Origin: Variovorax paradoxus_P
GTDB lineage: Bacteria; Pseudomonadota; Gammaproteobacteria; Burkholderiales; Burkholderiaceae_C
DNA length: 64,000 nt
Reading direction: 5' to 3' (one strand)
Assembly (NCBI RefSeq): GCF_050627025.1
Contig: NZ_CP192472.1
Numbering within the stretch: the stretch's first letter is position 1; each line of letters begins with the position of its first letter. Position numbers and translations under genes: made by a program. Below, in pieces: positions 28,743-37,205 of the stretch. Under the pieces are notes generated by a model. It worked only from the letters and a program-made list of their open reading frames with translations. It had not been told where the DNA came from and did no database searches.

Positions 28743-30209
28743 ATGAGCTTCGATCTCGTTCTGTTCGGCGGTACTGGCGATCTTGCATGGCGCAAGCTGA
28801 TGCCCGCGCTGTTCCAGGCCTTCAGGCACGGCAGCCTGCCGAAAGACGGACGCATCGTGGGCGTGGCGCGGGACGACCTCTCGGACGACCAGTACCGCGA
28901 ACTGATCCAGTCGCGCTTCAACGCAGTCGAAGGTGCCAAGCGCCCTTCGGCCGAAGAATTCGAGAAGTTCGCCTCGCTGCTGCACTACCTGCGCATGGAC
29001 CTGTCCAAGCCGGCCGACTACACACGGCTTGCCGACTTGCTGAAGCAACGCAATGCCGATACGGTGGTGATGTACGTGGCCACGGCACCTGCGCTTTTTA
29101 CCCAGGTGGTGGAGCAGATTGCCGCGGCGGGCCTCAACGGGCCGACGACGCGCATGGTGCTCGAAAAGCCGCTGGGACACGACCTGGCGTCGAACCGCGC
29201 AATCAACGCCGCAGTCTGCAAGGTGCTCGAGGAAAAGCAGGTTTTTCGCATCGACCACTACCTGGGCAAGCCTTCGGTGCAGAACCTGTTCGCCATGCGT
29301 TTCGGCAATGCGCTGTTCGAGCCGATCTGGCGCCGCGAGCACATCGCGAACATCCAGATCACGATTGCGGAAGACCTGGGCGTTGAAAAGCGAGGCGCCT
29401 TCTATGACCAGACCGGTGCCCTGCGCGACATGGTGCAGAACCACGCGCTGCAGCTGGTCTGTGCCATTGGCATGGAGCCGCCGATCAACTCGCATGCCGA
29501 CGCCATTCGCGATGAAAAGCTCAAGGTGCTGCGCGCGCTCAAGCCCTGGACGCCCGAAACGCTCGGCCTGCATGCCATTCGCGGGCAGTACACGGCAGGC
29601 ACGGCCTACGGCGAGCGTGTGCCGGGCTATCGGGACGAGCCCGGCGTGGACCCCGACAGCCGCACCGAGACCTTCGTGGCGCTGCGCACCGAAATTGCCA
29701 ACTGGCGGTGGGCGGGCGTGCCGCTCTACATTCGCACCGGCAAGCGGCTGGCCTCGCGCGATGCACGCATCGAGGTCAACTTCCGGCCGACGCCGCACGC
29801 GATTTATCGTGCGCCATCGGGCGCAGTCAACAAGCTGGTGATCAACCTGCAGCCCAAGGACGGGCTCGAACTGCACATGCTTGCACAGGCGCAGGACAAC
29901 CGGCGCAGCAATGGCCACCAGAGCGCCGCGCAATTGGCACCGGTGCAGCTCGACCTGGACTTCGACAAGCGCTTTGGCGCCGAGCGCGTGGGCGCCTACG
30001 AACGGCTGCTGCTCGATGTGATCGACGGACGCCTGAACCTGTTCGTGCGCAGCGACGAGCAGGAAGAAGCGTGGCGCTGGGTCGAGCCGCTGATCGACAG
30101 CTGGGCATCGGATGGCGGACCTCGTCCTTATGCGGCCGGAACCTGGGGCCCCAGCGCGTCGAGCGCGATGATTGCGCGCGACGGTTTCTCCTGGGGCGAG
30201 GAGCAGTAG
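28743..30209 (+). CDS. zwf: Glucose-6-phosphate 1-dehydrogenase
   Basis: A 488-residue Zwf that oxidises glucose 6-phosphate to 6-phosphogluconolactone with NAD(P), the entry to the pentose phosphate and Entner-Doudoroff routes. The nucleotide-binding GGTGDLAWRKLMPAL (residues 9-23) and the active-site RIDHYLGKPSVQN with its lysine near residue 178 are intact, followed by FRIG-type IRTGKRL. An AGGAA ribosome binding site precedes the ATG. It is transcribed away from the ABC transporter operon and ends seven bases from the converging dioxygenase gene. Confidence 0.97.
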   Translation: MSFDLVLFGGTGDLAWRKLMPALFQAFRHGSLPKDGRIVGVARDDLSDDQYRELIQSRFNAVEGAKRPSAEEFEKFASLLHYLRMDLSKPADYTRLADLLKQRNADTVVMYVATAPALFTQVVEQIAAAGLNGPTTRMVLEKPLGHDLASNRAINAAVCKVLEEKQVFRIDHYLGKPSVQNLFAMRFGNALFEPIWRREHIANIQITIAEDLGVEKRGAFYDQTGALRDMVQNHALQLVCAIGMEPPINSHADAIRDEKLKVLRALKPWTPETLGLHAIRGQYTAGTAYGERVPGYRDEPGVDPDSRTETFVALRTEIANWRWAGVPLYIRTGKRLASRDARIEVNFRPTPHAIYRAPSGAVNKLVINLQPKDGLELHMLAQAQDNRRSNGHQSAAQLAPVQLDLDFDKRFGAERVGAYERLLLDVIDGRLNLFVRSDEQEEAWRWVEPLIDSWASDGGPRPYAAGTWGPSASSAMIARDGFSWGEEQ

Positions 30210-30216
30210 GCCGACG

Positions 30217-31155
30217 TCAGCCGAACTGAATGCAGCGCATGCTCAGCGTGCCTGACTGAAAGCCTTCGTAAACCGTTTTGGCGCGCTCGCCGGCGCCCGA
30301 GGCGCCGAGCGCGTACAGAAACGGAAAGTAGTGGTCAGGCATTGCGACAGCGGTCGCGGCGCCTTCCAGCTTTTCGTAGGCGACCAGTGCTCGGTCGTCC
30401 CGGCCCGCCAGCGCGGCCTTTACCGCGTTGTCGAACCCTTGCGCCCACGGCCTGCTGGCCATGAGCCCGTCGGGCGTGCCGCGATCGGTGGCGCGCAGGT
30501 TGTGCACCACGTTGCCGCTTCCCATCACCAGCACACCCTTGTCGCGCAGCGCCGCCAGATCGCGGCCGATGGCGTAGTGAAACGCCGCCGGCTTGTCGTA
30601 GTCGATGCTGAGCTGGAACACGGGAACGTCTGCCTTTGGGTACAGGTGCTTCAGCACCGTCCACGTTCCATGGTCCAGGCCCCATTGCTGCGTGGCCACA
30701 ACCGGCGCCTGCTTGACCGCGCCGATGGTCTCGCGCGCCAGCGCGGGATGGCCCGGCGCCGGGTAGTCGACATCGAAAAGCGCCTGGGGAAAGCCGCCAA
30801 AATCGTGAATCGTCTTTGGCCGCTCCTGCATTCCGACACCGGTGGCACCGCGGCTCAACCAGTGGGCCGATACGCTCAGAATGGCCGAAGGCCGCGGAAG
30901 CTCCTTGCCCCATGCGGCCAGGCGGCGGGTGAAGGCGTTGTCGGCCAGCGCGTTCATGGGCGAGCCGTGGCCGATGAAGATGACGGGCATGCGCCGCGCC
31001 GGGACATCGGCGGCATGGGACAACGAACAAAGGGATGCAAGCGTCGCGGTTGCACCGAGCGCGGAACTCATCAGAAAACCGCGGCGGCCGAGTTCCGTTC
31101 GCCTTGCCTGCTCGCTGTCTTGCCTGCCTTCGCTCGGGTGCATCTTCATTGTCAT
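30217..31155 (-). CDS. 4,5-DOPA dioxygenase extradiol-family protein with Tat signal
   Basis: A 312-residue class III extradiol ring-cleavage protein of the YgiD/DODA group. Likely metal ligands are the histidines in IGHGSPM, SVSAHWLSRG and LDHGTWTVL. The SGNVVHNLR segment and the DHYFPFLYALGA end are conserved. It is unusual in carrying an N-terminal twin-arginine signal (LGRRGFLMSSALG, about residues 22-34, then a hydrophobic stretch ending SLSHA); the E. coli homologue is cytoplasmic. The natural substrate of bacterial members is uncertain. The gene follows the peptide-type transporter operon after 56 bases on the same strand. Start codons at 31155, 31149 or 31143 are all possible. Confidence 0.85.
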   Translation of the reverse strand: MTMKMHPSEGRQDSEQARRTELGRRGFLMSSALGATATLASLCSLSHAADVPARRMPVIFIGHGSPMNALADNAFTRRLAAWGKELPRPSAILSVSAHWLSRGATGVGMQERPKTIHDFGGFPQALFDVDYPAPGHPALARETIGAVKQAPVVATQQWGLDHGTWTVLKHLYPKADVPVFQLSIDYDKPAAFHYAIGRDLAALRDKGVLVMGSGNVVHNLRATDRGTPDGLMASRPWAQGFDNAVKAALAGRDDRALVAYEKLEGAATAVAMPDHYFPFLYALGASGAGERAKTVYEGFQSGTLSMRCIQFG

Positions 31156-31211
31156 GGCCGCACTCTGCGCCAGTTTGCCGCGCAGCTCAGTGCGTTTGCG
31201 CACACCTTTAG

Positions 31212-32249
31212 TTAAATGCGGCCTTCCTCCGCCGCATGGCAGGCCACCTGCACGCCCTTGATGTTCAAGAGCTTCGGCCGCTCGGCCGAGCACCGGGCAT
31301 TCGCATGCGGGCAGCGCGGATGAAACGCACAGCCCGCAGGCGGATTGAGCGGGTTCGGCACCTCGCCCCGAACCGGCGTGCGTGCGCGGCCGGTGTGTTT
31401 CATTTGCGGAATGGCGTCCAGCAACATGCGCGTGTACGGGTGCTGCGGCTCGGCAAAAAGCTTTTGCTTGTCCGCCACCTCGACCAGCCGGCCCAGGTAC
31501 ATCACGCCGACCTGGTCGGCCACGTGCCGCACTACCGCGAGGTTGTGCGAGATGAAGAGATAGGTGAGCCCCTGCTGGCGCTGCAGGTCTTTCATGATGT
31601 TGAGCACCTGCGCCTGCACGCTCACGTCGAGCGCGGACGTGGGCTCGTCGCACACCAGGAACTCGGGCTGCGTGGCGAGCGCCCGCGCAATTGAAATGCG
31701 TTGCCGCTGGCCGCCCGAGAACTGGTGGGGGTACTTGCTCATGTCCAGCGGCGAAAGGCCGACGGATTTGAGCAGTTCGCCCACGCGTTCACGCAGCTCT
31801 GCCTTGCCGCTCAGGATGCCATGCTCGCGCAGCGGCTCTCCGATGATGTCTTCGACGATCCAGCGCGGGTTCAAGCTCGCGTACGGGTCCTGGAAGATCA
31901 TCTGGATGCGGCGGCGCAGCTTGCGGCCTTCGGCCGTCTTGAACGCGGCGTGCGCATCCTGTCCGTCGAACTGCAGGCCGCCTCGCGTCGGTGCATACAG
32001 GCCGACAAGCAAGCGCGCCACGGTGCTCTTGCCGCAGCCCGACTCGCCGACCAGTGCCAGCGTCTTGCCGCGCTCAATGGAAAAACTCACACCATCCACC
32101 GCGTGCAGCAGCACGCGCGGCTTGCGTTCGAGCACGCGGTTGAGCCAGGGCGGCGACACATCGAAAGTGCGGGCAAGGTCGTGGGCGACGACGAGCGGCT
32201 CGCCGCCTTCTGCGGTGAGTGCGGGGTTGGGTGCGAGTACTGCGCTCAT
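31212..32249 (-). CDS. Peptide-type ABC transporter ATP-binding protein (DppF/OppF)
   Basis: A 345-residue ATPase with Walker A GESGCGKST, the long Q-loop MIFQDPYASLNPRW, signature FSGGQRQR, Walker B FLVCDEP and H-loop FISHNLAVV. A C-terminal Fe-S-type cysteine cluster (CAFHPRCPHANARCSAERP) typical of oligopeptide/dipeptide ATPases is present. It forms a heterodimer with the ATPase encoded just upstream. The start ATG overlaps that gene's TGA (ATGA), so the two are translationally coupled. It is the last transporter gene of the operon. Confidence 0.93.
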   Translation of the reverse strand: MSAVLAPNPALTAEGGEPLVVAHDLARTFDVSPPWLNRVLERKPRVLLHAVDGVSFSIERGKTLALVGESGCGKSTVARLLVGLYAPTRGGLQFDGQDAHAAFKTAEGRKLRRRIQMIFQDPYASLNPRWIVEDIIGEPLREHGILSGKAELRERVGELLKSVGLSPLDMSKYPHQFSGGQRQRISIARALATQPEFLVCDEPTSALDVSVQAQVLNIMKDLQRQQGLTYLFISHNLAVVRHVADQVGVMYLGRLVEVADKQKLFAEPQHPYTRMLLDAIPQMKHTGRARTPVRGEVPNPLNPPAGCAFHPRCPHANARCSAERPKLLNIKGVQVACHAAEEGRI

Positions 32250-33316
32250 CGGGTGACCTCTGCAATCGGTGCGGCCGCATCGGGAACGGCGCGTTCGCCC
32301 GCAAGCTGCGCATCGTGATGCCGGGCCGTGAGTTCGGCCTGGCCCTTGTGCGGATCGGCGGCATCGTGCAGCCAGCAGGCGGCGCGCGTGGCGCCGGCAT
32401 GCATGAGCTCGGGCCGCTCTGAAAGGCAGCGTGCAAACGTGCGCGGGCAGCGCGGGTTGTAGGCGCAGCCCTGCGGAATGGCATTGAGCCGCGGCATGGC
32501 GCCGTCGATCTGGTTCAGGCGCTCGCGGTCGCTGGCCATGTCGGGAATCGACGCCATCAAGCCCGAGGTGTAGGGATGCGCCGGCTGGTGAATCACCTCG
32601 TGCACCGGGCCGATCTCGGCGACGCGGCCCGCATACATCACGGCCACGCGGTCGCAGGTTTCGGCGATCACGCCCATGTCGTGCGTGATCAGCATCACGG
32701 CGGCGCCGCGCTCCTTGCAGACGCGCTTGAGCAGCTGGATGATCTGCGCCTGGATGGACACGTCCAGTGCGGTGGTCGGCTCGTCGGCGACGATGAGCTT
32801 GGGCTCGGCCGCCAGCGCCAGTGCAATGACCACGCGCTGGCGCATGCCGCCAGAAAACTGATGCGGAAAATGATCGATGCGCTGCTCGGCGGCCGGAATA
32901 CCGGTGTCCTGCAGAAGGCCGATGGCGCGGCGCCGCGCCTCGGCTTCGGTCACCGGCAGATGGGTGCGAATGGTTTCGACCAACTGGCGGCCCACGGTGT
33001 AGAGCGGGTTGAGCGAAGTGAGCGGGTCTTGAAAAATCGCGCCGATCTTGCGGCCGCGAATGGGGCGCATCGCATCGAAGCCCAGGTTGTCGATGCGCTG
33101 GCCTTCGAGCACGATTTCTCCGCTGGCCACGCGGCCCGGCGGTTCGAGCAGCCCGATGATGGCGGCACCGGTGAGCGACTTGCCGGCACCCGATTCGCCC
33201 ACCACGCCCAGGATTTCACCGGGTGCAATGTCGAACGAAATGCCGTCGAGCGCGCGCAGCGTACCGCGGCGATGCGGAAACTCGACGACGAGGTTTTTGA
33301 CCTGGAGCAGCGTCAT
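32246..33316 (-). CDS. Peptide-type ABC transporter ATP-binding protein (DppD/OppD)
   Basis: A 356-residue ATPase with Walker A GESGAGKSL, Q-loop AIFQDPLTSLNPLY, signature FSGGMRQR, Walker B LIVADEP and the C-terminal cysteine cluster CAYNPRCPRTFARCLSERP. It partners the DppF-like ATPase. AAGGA precedes the ATG at 33316. About 40 residues beyond the usual domain end (HKGQAELTARHHDAQLAGER onward) form a non-conserved tail. Confidence 0.93.
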   Translation of the reverse strand: MTLLQVKNLVVEFPHRRGTLRALDGISFDIAPGEILGVVGESGAGKSLTGAAIIGLLEPPGRVASGEIVLEGQRIDNLGFDAMRPIRGRKIGAIFQDPLTSLNPLYTVGRQLVETIRTHLPVTEAEARRRAIGLLQDTGIPAAEQRIDHFPHQFSGGMRQRVVIALALAAEPKLIVADEPTTALDVSIQAQIIQLLKRVCKERGAAVMLITHDMGVIAETCDRVAVMYAGRVAEIGPVHEVIHQPAHPYTSGLMASIPDMASDRERLNQIDGAMPRLNAIPQGCAYNPRCPRTFARCLSERPELMHAGATRAACWLHDAADPHKGQAELTARHHDAQLAGERAVPDAAAPIAEVTR

Positions 33317-33337
33317 GTGGCGTTGTCCTTTTTGGTT

Positions 33338-34249
33338 TCAGCGCAGGCGCGGGTTGAGCGCGTCCCGCAGCCAGTCGCCGAGCAGGTTCACGCTGAGCGC
33401 AATCAGCACCAGCATCAACCCGGGAAACACGGTAATCCACCATTCGCCCGAGAACAGGTACTGGTTGCCGATGCTGATCAGCGTACCGAGCGAAGGAGAT
33501 GTCGGCGGCACGCCGACGCCGAGGAACGACAGGGTCGCCTCGGTGATGATGGCGGTGGCCACCTGAATGGTTGCAAGCACCATCACCGGTCCCATCACGT
33601 TGGGCAGCACGTGGCGCAGCATGATGCGCAGCGGCGCCACGCCGGTCACGCGGGCAGCCTGCACGTATTCCTTGTTGCGCTCCACCAGCGTGGAGCCGCG
33701 CACCGTCCGCGCGTATTGCACCCAGCCCGTCAAAGAAATGGAGATGATGAGCACGCCGAACGCGAGCGACTCATGGGCGCCCGGAAACAGAGCGCGGCCG
33801 ACGCCCGCGATGAGCAGTGCCACCAGAATGGGCGGAAACGACAGCATCACGTCGCATACGCGCATCAGGAAAGAGTCGAGCCAGCCGCCGAGAAAGCCCG
33901 CGAGCAGGCCGAACACGACGCCGACTGTGATCGACAGCAACACGGAGACGACGCCGACGATCAACGAGATGCGTGCGCCGTAGATCACGGCCGAGAGAAT
34001 GTCGCGGCCTTGGTCATCTGTGCCAAGCAGGTACTTGGAAGAGCCATCGGCACTCCATGCGGGCGGCAGGCGCGCATCGCCCAGTTCGAGCGTTGCAAGG
34101 TCGAACGGGTTGTGCGGCGACACCCATCCGGCAAAGACCGCGCAGAACACGCAGGCCAGCGCGATGAGCGCCGCGCCGATTGCCACGGGCGAAGTACGGA
34201 AGCTGTAGCCGACGTCGCTGTCGAGCCAGCGGGCAAGTGTTTTTTTCAT
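33338..34249 (-). CDS. Peptide-type ABC transporter permease (DppC-like)
   Basis: A 303-residue permease with an N-terminal membrane segment, the GTDDQGRDILSAVIYGARISL motif typical of DppC/OppC, about five further membrane segments, and the coupling loop EYVQAARVTGVAPLRIMLRHVLPN. It pairs with the DppB-like permease encoded at the front of the operon. The ATG at 34249 directly follows a run of lysine-rich codons and lies 71 bases after the binding-protein stop. Confidence 0.92.
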   Translation of the reverse strand: MKKTLARWLDSDVGYSFRTSPVAIGAALIALACVFCAVFAGWVSPHNPFDLATLELGDARLPPAWSADGSSKYLLGTDDQGRDILSAVIYGARISLIVGVVSVLLSITVGVVFGLLAGFLGGWLDSFLMRVCDVMLSFPPILVALLIAGVGRALFPGAHESLAFGVLIISISLTGWVQYARTVRGSTLVERNKEYVQAARVTGVAPLRIMLRHVLPNVMGPVMVLATIQVATAIITEATLSFLGVGVPPTSPSLGTLISIGNQYLFSGEWWITVFPGLMLVLIALSVNLLGDWLRDALNPRLR

Positions 34250-34264
34250 CGTGTAGCAAAAGGA

Positions 34265-34289
34265 ATGGGCCCGCAAGAAGCGGGCCCAT
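34265..34289 (-). other. Intra-operon hairpin after the binding-protein gene
   Basis: A perfect 10-bp stem (ATGGGCCCGC/GCGGGCCCAT) with a 5-base loop lies between the binding-protein stop and the DppC-like permease. The following bases on the minus strand are only moderately T-rich. It probably reduces transcription or protects the upstream message, raising binding protein over permease. Confidence 0.7.
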
Positions 34290-34320
34290 GGTCAGGCCGC
34301 CCGGTGGACGGCCGGTGGAA

Positions 34321-35904
34321 TCACGGCTTGATGCTCATCCACTTGAAGTACATGAAGTTGTCGGCCAGTTGCACCAGTTCGACCTTCTTGCTCACGCCCC
34401 ATGCCAGCGACTGCTGGTGCAGCGGCAAGGTGCCGATGTCGTCCGCATGGATCTTGAACGCTTCCTTGATCAGCTCGTTGCGCTTGGTCTTGTCGCTTTC
34501 GGACTGGATCTTCTTCGTCAGTTCGTCGAGCTTGGGATTGCAGTACGCACCCAGGTTGAACTGGCCGGTGCCCTTGTCGTCCGGGCAGGCGGTGAGCGAG
34601 CTCAACGCGTTGTGCGAGTCGTAGGTGGTCGGGGTCCAGCCCAGCATGTAGAAGCTGGTGTCGCGGCGCAGGATCTTGGGGAAGTAGGTGCCCTTGGTCT
34701 CCGCGGCCAGGTTGATCTTGACGTTGATCTTCGCAAGGTTGGCAGCCACGCTCTGGCAGATCTGGCCGTCGTTCACGTAGCGGTCGTTCGGGCAGTTCAT
34801 CGTCACTTCAAAGCCGTTCGGGTAGCCGGCTTCGATCATGAGCTTCTTGGCGGCTTCGACGTCGAAGGGAAGGCGCTTGTCCTGCTCGGCCGTCCAGCCG
34901 TTGATGCCGGGGCCGACCAGGAGGCCGGTCGGACGCGAAGCGCCGCGCATCACGGTGCGCTGGATGCCGGCGATGTCGATGGCCTGGTAGACGGCCTGAC
35001 GCACGCGCTTGTCCTTGAACGGATTCTTGCCCTTGATGTTGGAGTACAGCAGCTCGTCGCGCTTCTGGTCCATGCCCAGGAAGATGGTGCGCAGTTCAGG
35101 GCCGGTAATGACGCGGGCGGTAGGCGCCGCATTGATGCGCGCAATGTCTTGCACGGGTACCGGCTCCATCACGTCGACTTCGCCCGAAACCAGTGCGGCC
35201 ACGCGGGTGGCAGGGTTGGCGATGGGCGTGAAGACGATTTCTTGCGCGTTGCCGTCGATCTTGCCCCAGTAGGTTCCGTTGCGCGAGAACACGGTGCGCA
35301 CGTTGGGCTGGCGCTCGCGCACGCGGAACGGGCCGGTGCCGTTGGCCTTGAACGATGCGGTGTTCTCGATGCCCTTGCGGCGGTCGACAGGCTTGGTGGC
35401 CTGGTTTTCCTCGCACCACTTCTTGCTCATGATCATGGTGAGCGAGATCACGTCGGGAAGGATCGGGAACGGGCCGTTGGTTTCGATCTCGACGGCGAGG
35501 TCGCCCACCTTGCGCACGGCCTTGATGTCGCTCAGCGTGGCGCGAAGGTCGGAGCCGTCGCCCTGCGCACGCGCAAAGCTGAACACGACGTCGTCGGCGG
35601 TGAACGGCGTGCCGTCGTGGAACACCACGCCTTTGCGCAGTTCGAAGCGCCAGATGTTCGGCGAGGTCTGCTTCCAGCTGGTAGCGAGCAGCGGCGCCAG
35701 GCTCAGGTCCTTGTTGCGTCCCACAAGGGTTTCATAGACGTTGGCGGTAACGCTCAACTGCAGCGACTCGTTGAGCGAGTGCGGATCGAGCGACAGCGCG
35801 TCGCCCTGGTTGGCGATGCGGATGGTCTGCGCGCTTGCGACCAGGCTGATGGCGCCCAGGGCGCACAGAACCGTGGCCGCGGCCACTTTCTTCTTGAAAC
35901 TCAT
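34321..35904 (-). CDS. Peptide-type ABC transporter substrate-binding protein (family 5)
   Basis: A 527-residue periplasmic binding protein with signal peptide (residues 1-25, LVASAQT). It has the SBP_bac_5 signature WRFELRKGVVFHDGTPFTADDVVFSF near residues 80-105 and the C-terminal LPLHQQSLAWGVSKKV. Family members bind di- and oligopeptides, nickel, glutathione or opines, so the ligand is not fixed. GAGGAG precedes the ATG at 35904. It lies directly after an amidohydrolase gene. Confidence 0.93.
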   Translation of the reverse strand: MSFKKKVAAATVLCALGAISLVASAQTIRIANQGDALSLDPHSLNESLQLSVTANVYETLVGRNKDLSLAPLLATSWKQTSPNIWRFELRKGVVFHDGTPFTADDVVFSFARAQGDGSDLRATLSDIKAVRKVGDLAVEIETNGPFPILPDVISLTMIMSKKWCEENQATKPVDRRKGIENTASFKANGTGPFRVRERQPNVRTVFSRNGTYWGKIDGNAQEIVFTPIANPATRVAALVSGEVDVMEPVPVQDIARINAAPTARVITGPELRTIFLGMDQKRDELLYSNIKGKNPFKDKRVRQAVYQAIDIAGIQRTVMRGASRPTGLLVGPGINGWTAEQDKRLPFDVEAAKKLMIEAGYPNGFEVTMNCPNDRYVNDGQICQSVAANLAKINVKINLAAETKGTYFPKILRRDTSFYMLGWTPTTYDSHNALSSLTACPDDKGTGQFNLGAYCNPKLDELTKKIQSESDKTKRNELIKEAFKIHADDIGTLPLHQQSLAWGVSKKVELVQLADNFMYFKWMSIKP

Positions 35905-35938
35905 TGGGAACACTCCTCGGGTTGGAATCGGAAATACA

Positions 35939-37204
35939 TCAAGGCGCCGCTGTAGCGGCATCTTTCACGGGCTGCCCGCTGCGGGTAGCAGCCAGCGGCA
36001 TGCCCTGCTCGATCAGCCCCGCATGCAATGCGGCGCCGAGCGGCAGGATCTCGTCGTTGAAGTCGTAGCGGCTGTTGTGCAGGAAGGCGCCGTTCTTCAC
36101 GTCCTGGCCAATGCGCAGGTAGGCGCCCGCCTTTTTCTGCAGCATGAAAGAGAAGTCTTCGGCGCCCATGCTGGGCTCCATGCTGCGGTCGACATTGGAC
36201 GCACCCACCAGCGATTCGGCCACGTCGGCCGCGAACATCGCCTCGGGGGCTGTGTTGATGGTGGCCGGATAGATGCGCTCGTACTTGATGGTGGCGGTTG
36301 CGCCAAAGCCCGCGGCAACGGCCGTGCAGAGCTCGGTCAGCCGCTGCTCGACCTGCGCCTGCACGCGCGCACTGAAGGTGCGCACGGTGCCAACCAGCGT
36401 GGCCTCGCCCGGAATGACGCTCATAGCGCCCAGGTCGCCCGCCTGCACGGCGCAGATGCTGACGACCGCCGCGTCGATGGGACGCACGCTGCGCGAGACA
36501 ATGGTTTGTGCGGCAGTGATGATGTGCGCGGCAACCACTACGGGGTCGATGGTCTGGTACGCATGGGCACCATGACCGCCCTTGCCCTTGATCTGGATGG
36601 TGATGCGGTCGGCCGCAGCCATCATGGCGCCGCGGTTGATGCCGACAGTGCCGGCCGGCATACCGGGCCAGTTGTGCATTGCATAGACCGACTGCACCGG
36701 AAAGCGGTCGAACAGGCCGTCTTCGATCATCACGCGCGCACCGGCAAAGCCTTCTTCGCCCGGCTGGAAAATCAGCACCGCCGTGCCGTCGAAGTTGCGG
36801 GTTTCGGCAAGGTAGCGCGCGGCACCGACCAGCATGGCGGTGTGCCCGTCGTGCCCGCAACCGTGCATCAGGCCGTCGTTGGCCGAGCGCCAGCCGAAGT
36901 TGTTGTCTTCGCGCATGGGCAGTGCGTCCATGTCTGCACGAAGGCCGATCATTCGTCCGCTTGCATTGGACTTTCCACGGATGACGCCCACCACGCCGGT
37001 CTTGCCGATGCGGTCGTGAATTTCGTCGACCCCGCAGGCACGCAGTGCTTCGCGAACGCGGCCGGCCGTATAGACCTCTTCGAAGCCGAGTTCAGGATGC
37101 GCATGAAGGTCGCGGCGAAAGGCCGTGATCTCCGGATAAAAACTCGCGATGTGAGCAAATGCCCTTCCCGAAGCTTGCAGCCGGGGTGCTGCGACAGCCG
37201 TCAT
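35939..37204 (-). CDS. M20-family amidohydrolase / peptidase
   Basis: A 421-residue cytoplasmic amidohydrolase of the M20D (hippurate/IAA-amino-acid hydrolase) group. Metal-binding features are GLRADMDALPM, HGCGHDGHTAML (His-Cys-His cluster), FQPGEEGFAGARVMIEDGLF, and later MHNWPGMPAGT and GAEDFSFM. The conserved cysteine and histidines are all present. It sits between the first permease and the binding-protein genes of the same operon, with GGAGG before its ATG. This suggests it cleaves the imported N-acyl amino acid or amide-linked compound. Confidence 0.92.
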   Translation of the reverse strand: MTAVAAPRLQASGRAFAHIASFYPEITAFRRDLHAHPELGFEEVYTAGRVREALRACGVDEIHDRIGKTGVVGVIRGKSNASGRMIGLRADMDALPMREDNNFGWRSANDGLMHGCGHDGHTAMLVGAARYLAETRNFDGTAVLIFQPGEEGFAGARVMIEDGLFDRFPVQSVYAMHNWPGMPAGTVGINRGAMMAAADRITIQIKGKGGHGAHAYQTIDPVVVAAHIITAAQTIVSRSVRPIDAAVVSICAVQAGDLGAMSVIPGEATLVGTVRTFSARVQAQVEQRLTELCTAVAAGFGATATIKYERIYPATINTAPEAMFAADVAESLVGASNVDRSMEPSMGAEDFSFMLQKKAGAYLRIGQDVKNGAFLHNSRYDFNDEILPLGAALHAGLIEQGMPLAATRSGQPVKDAATAAP

Positions 37205-37205
37205 C

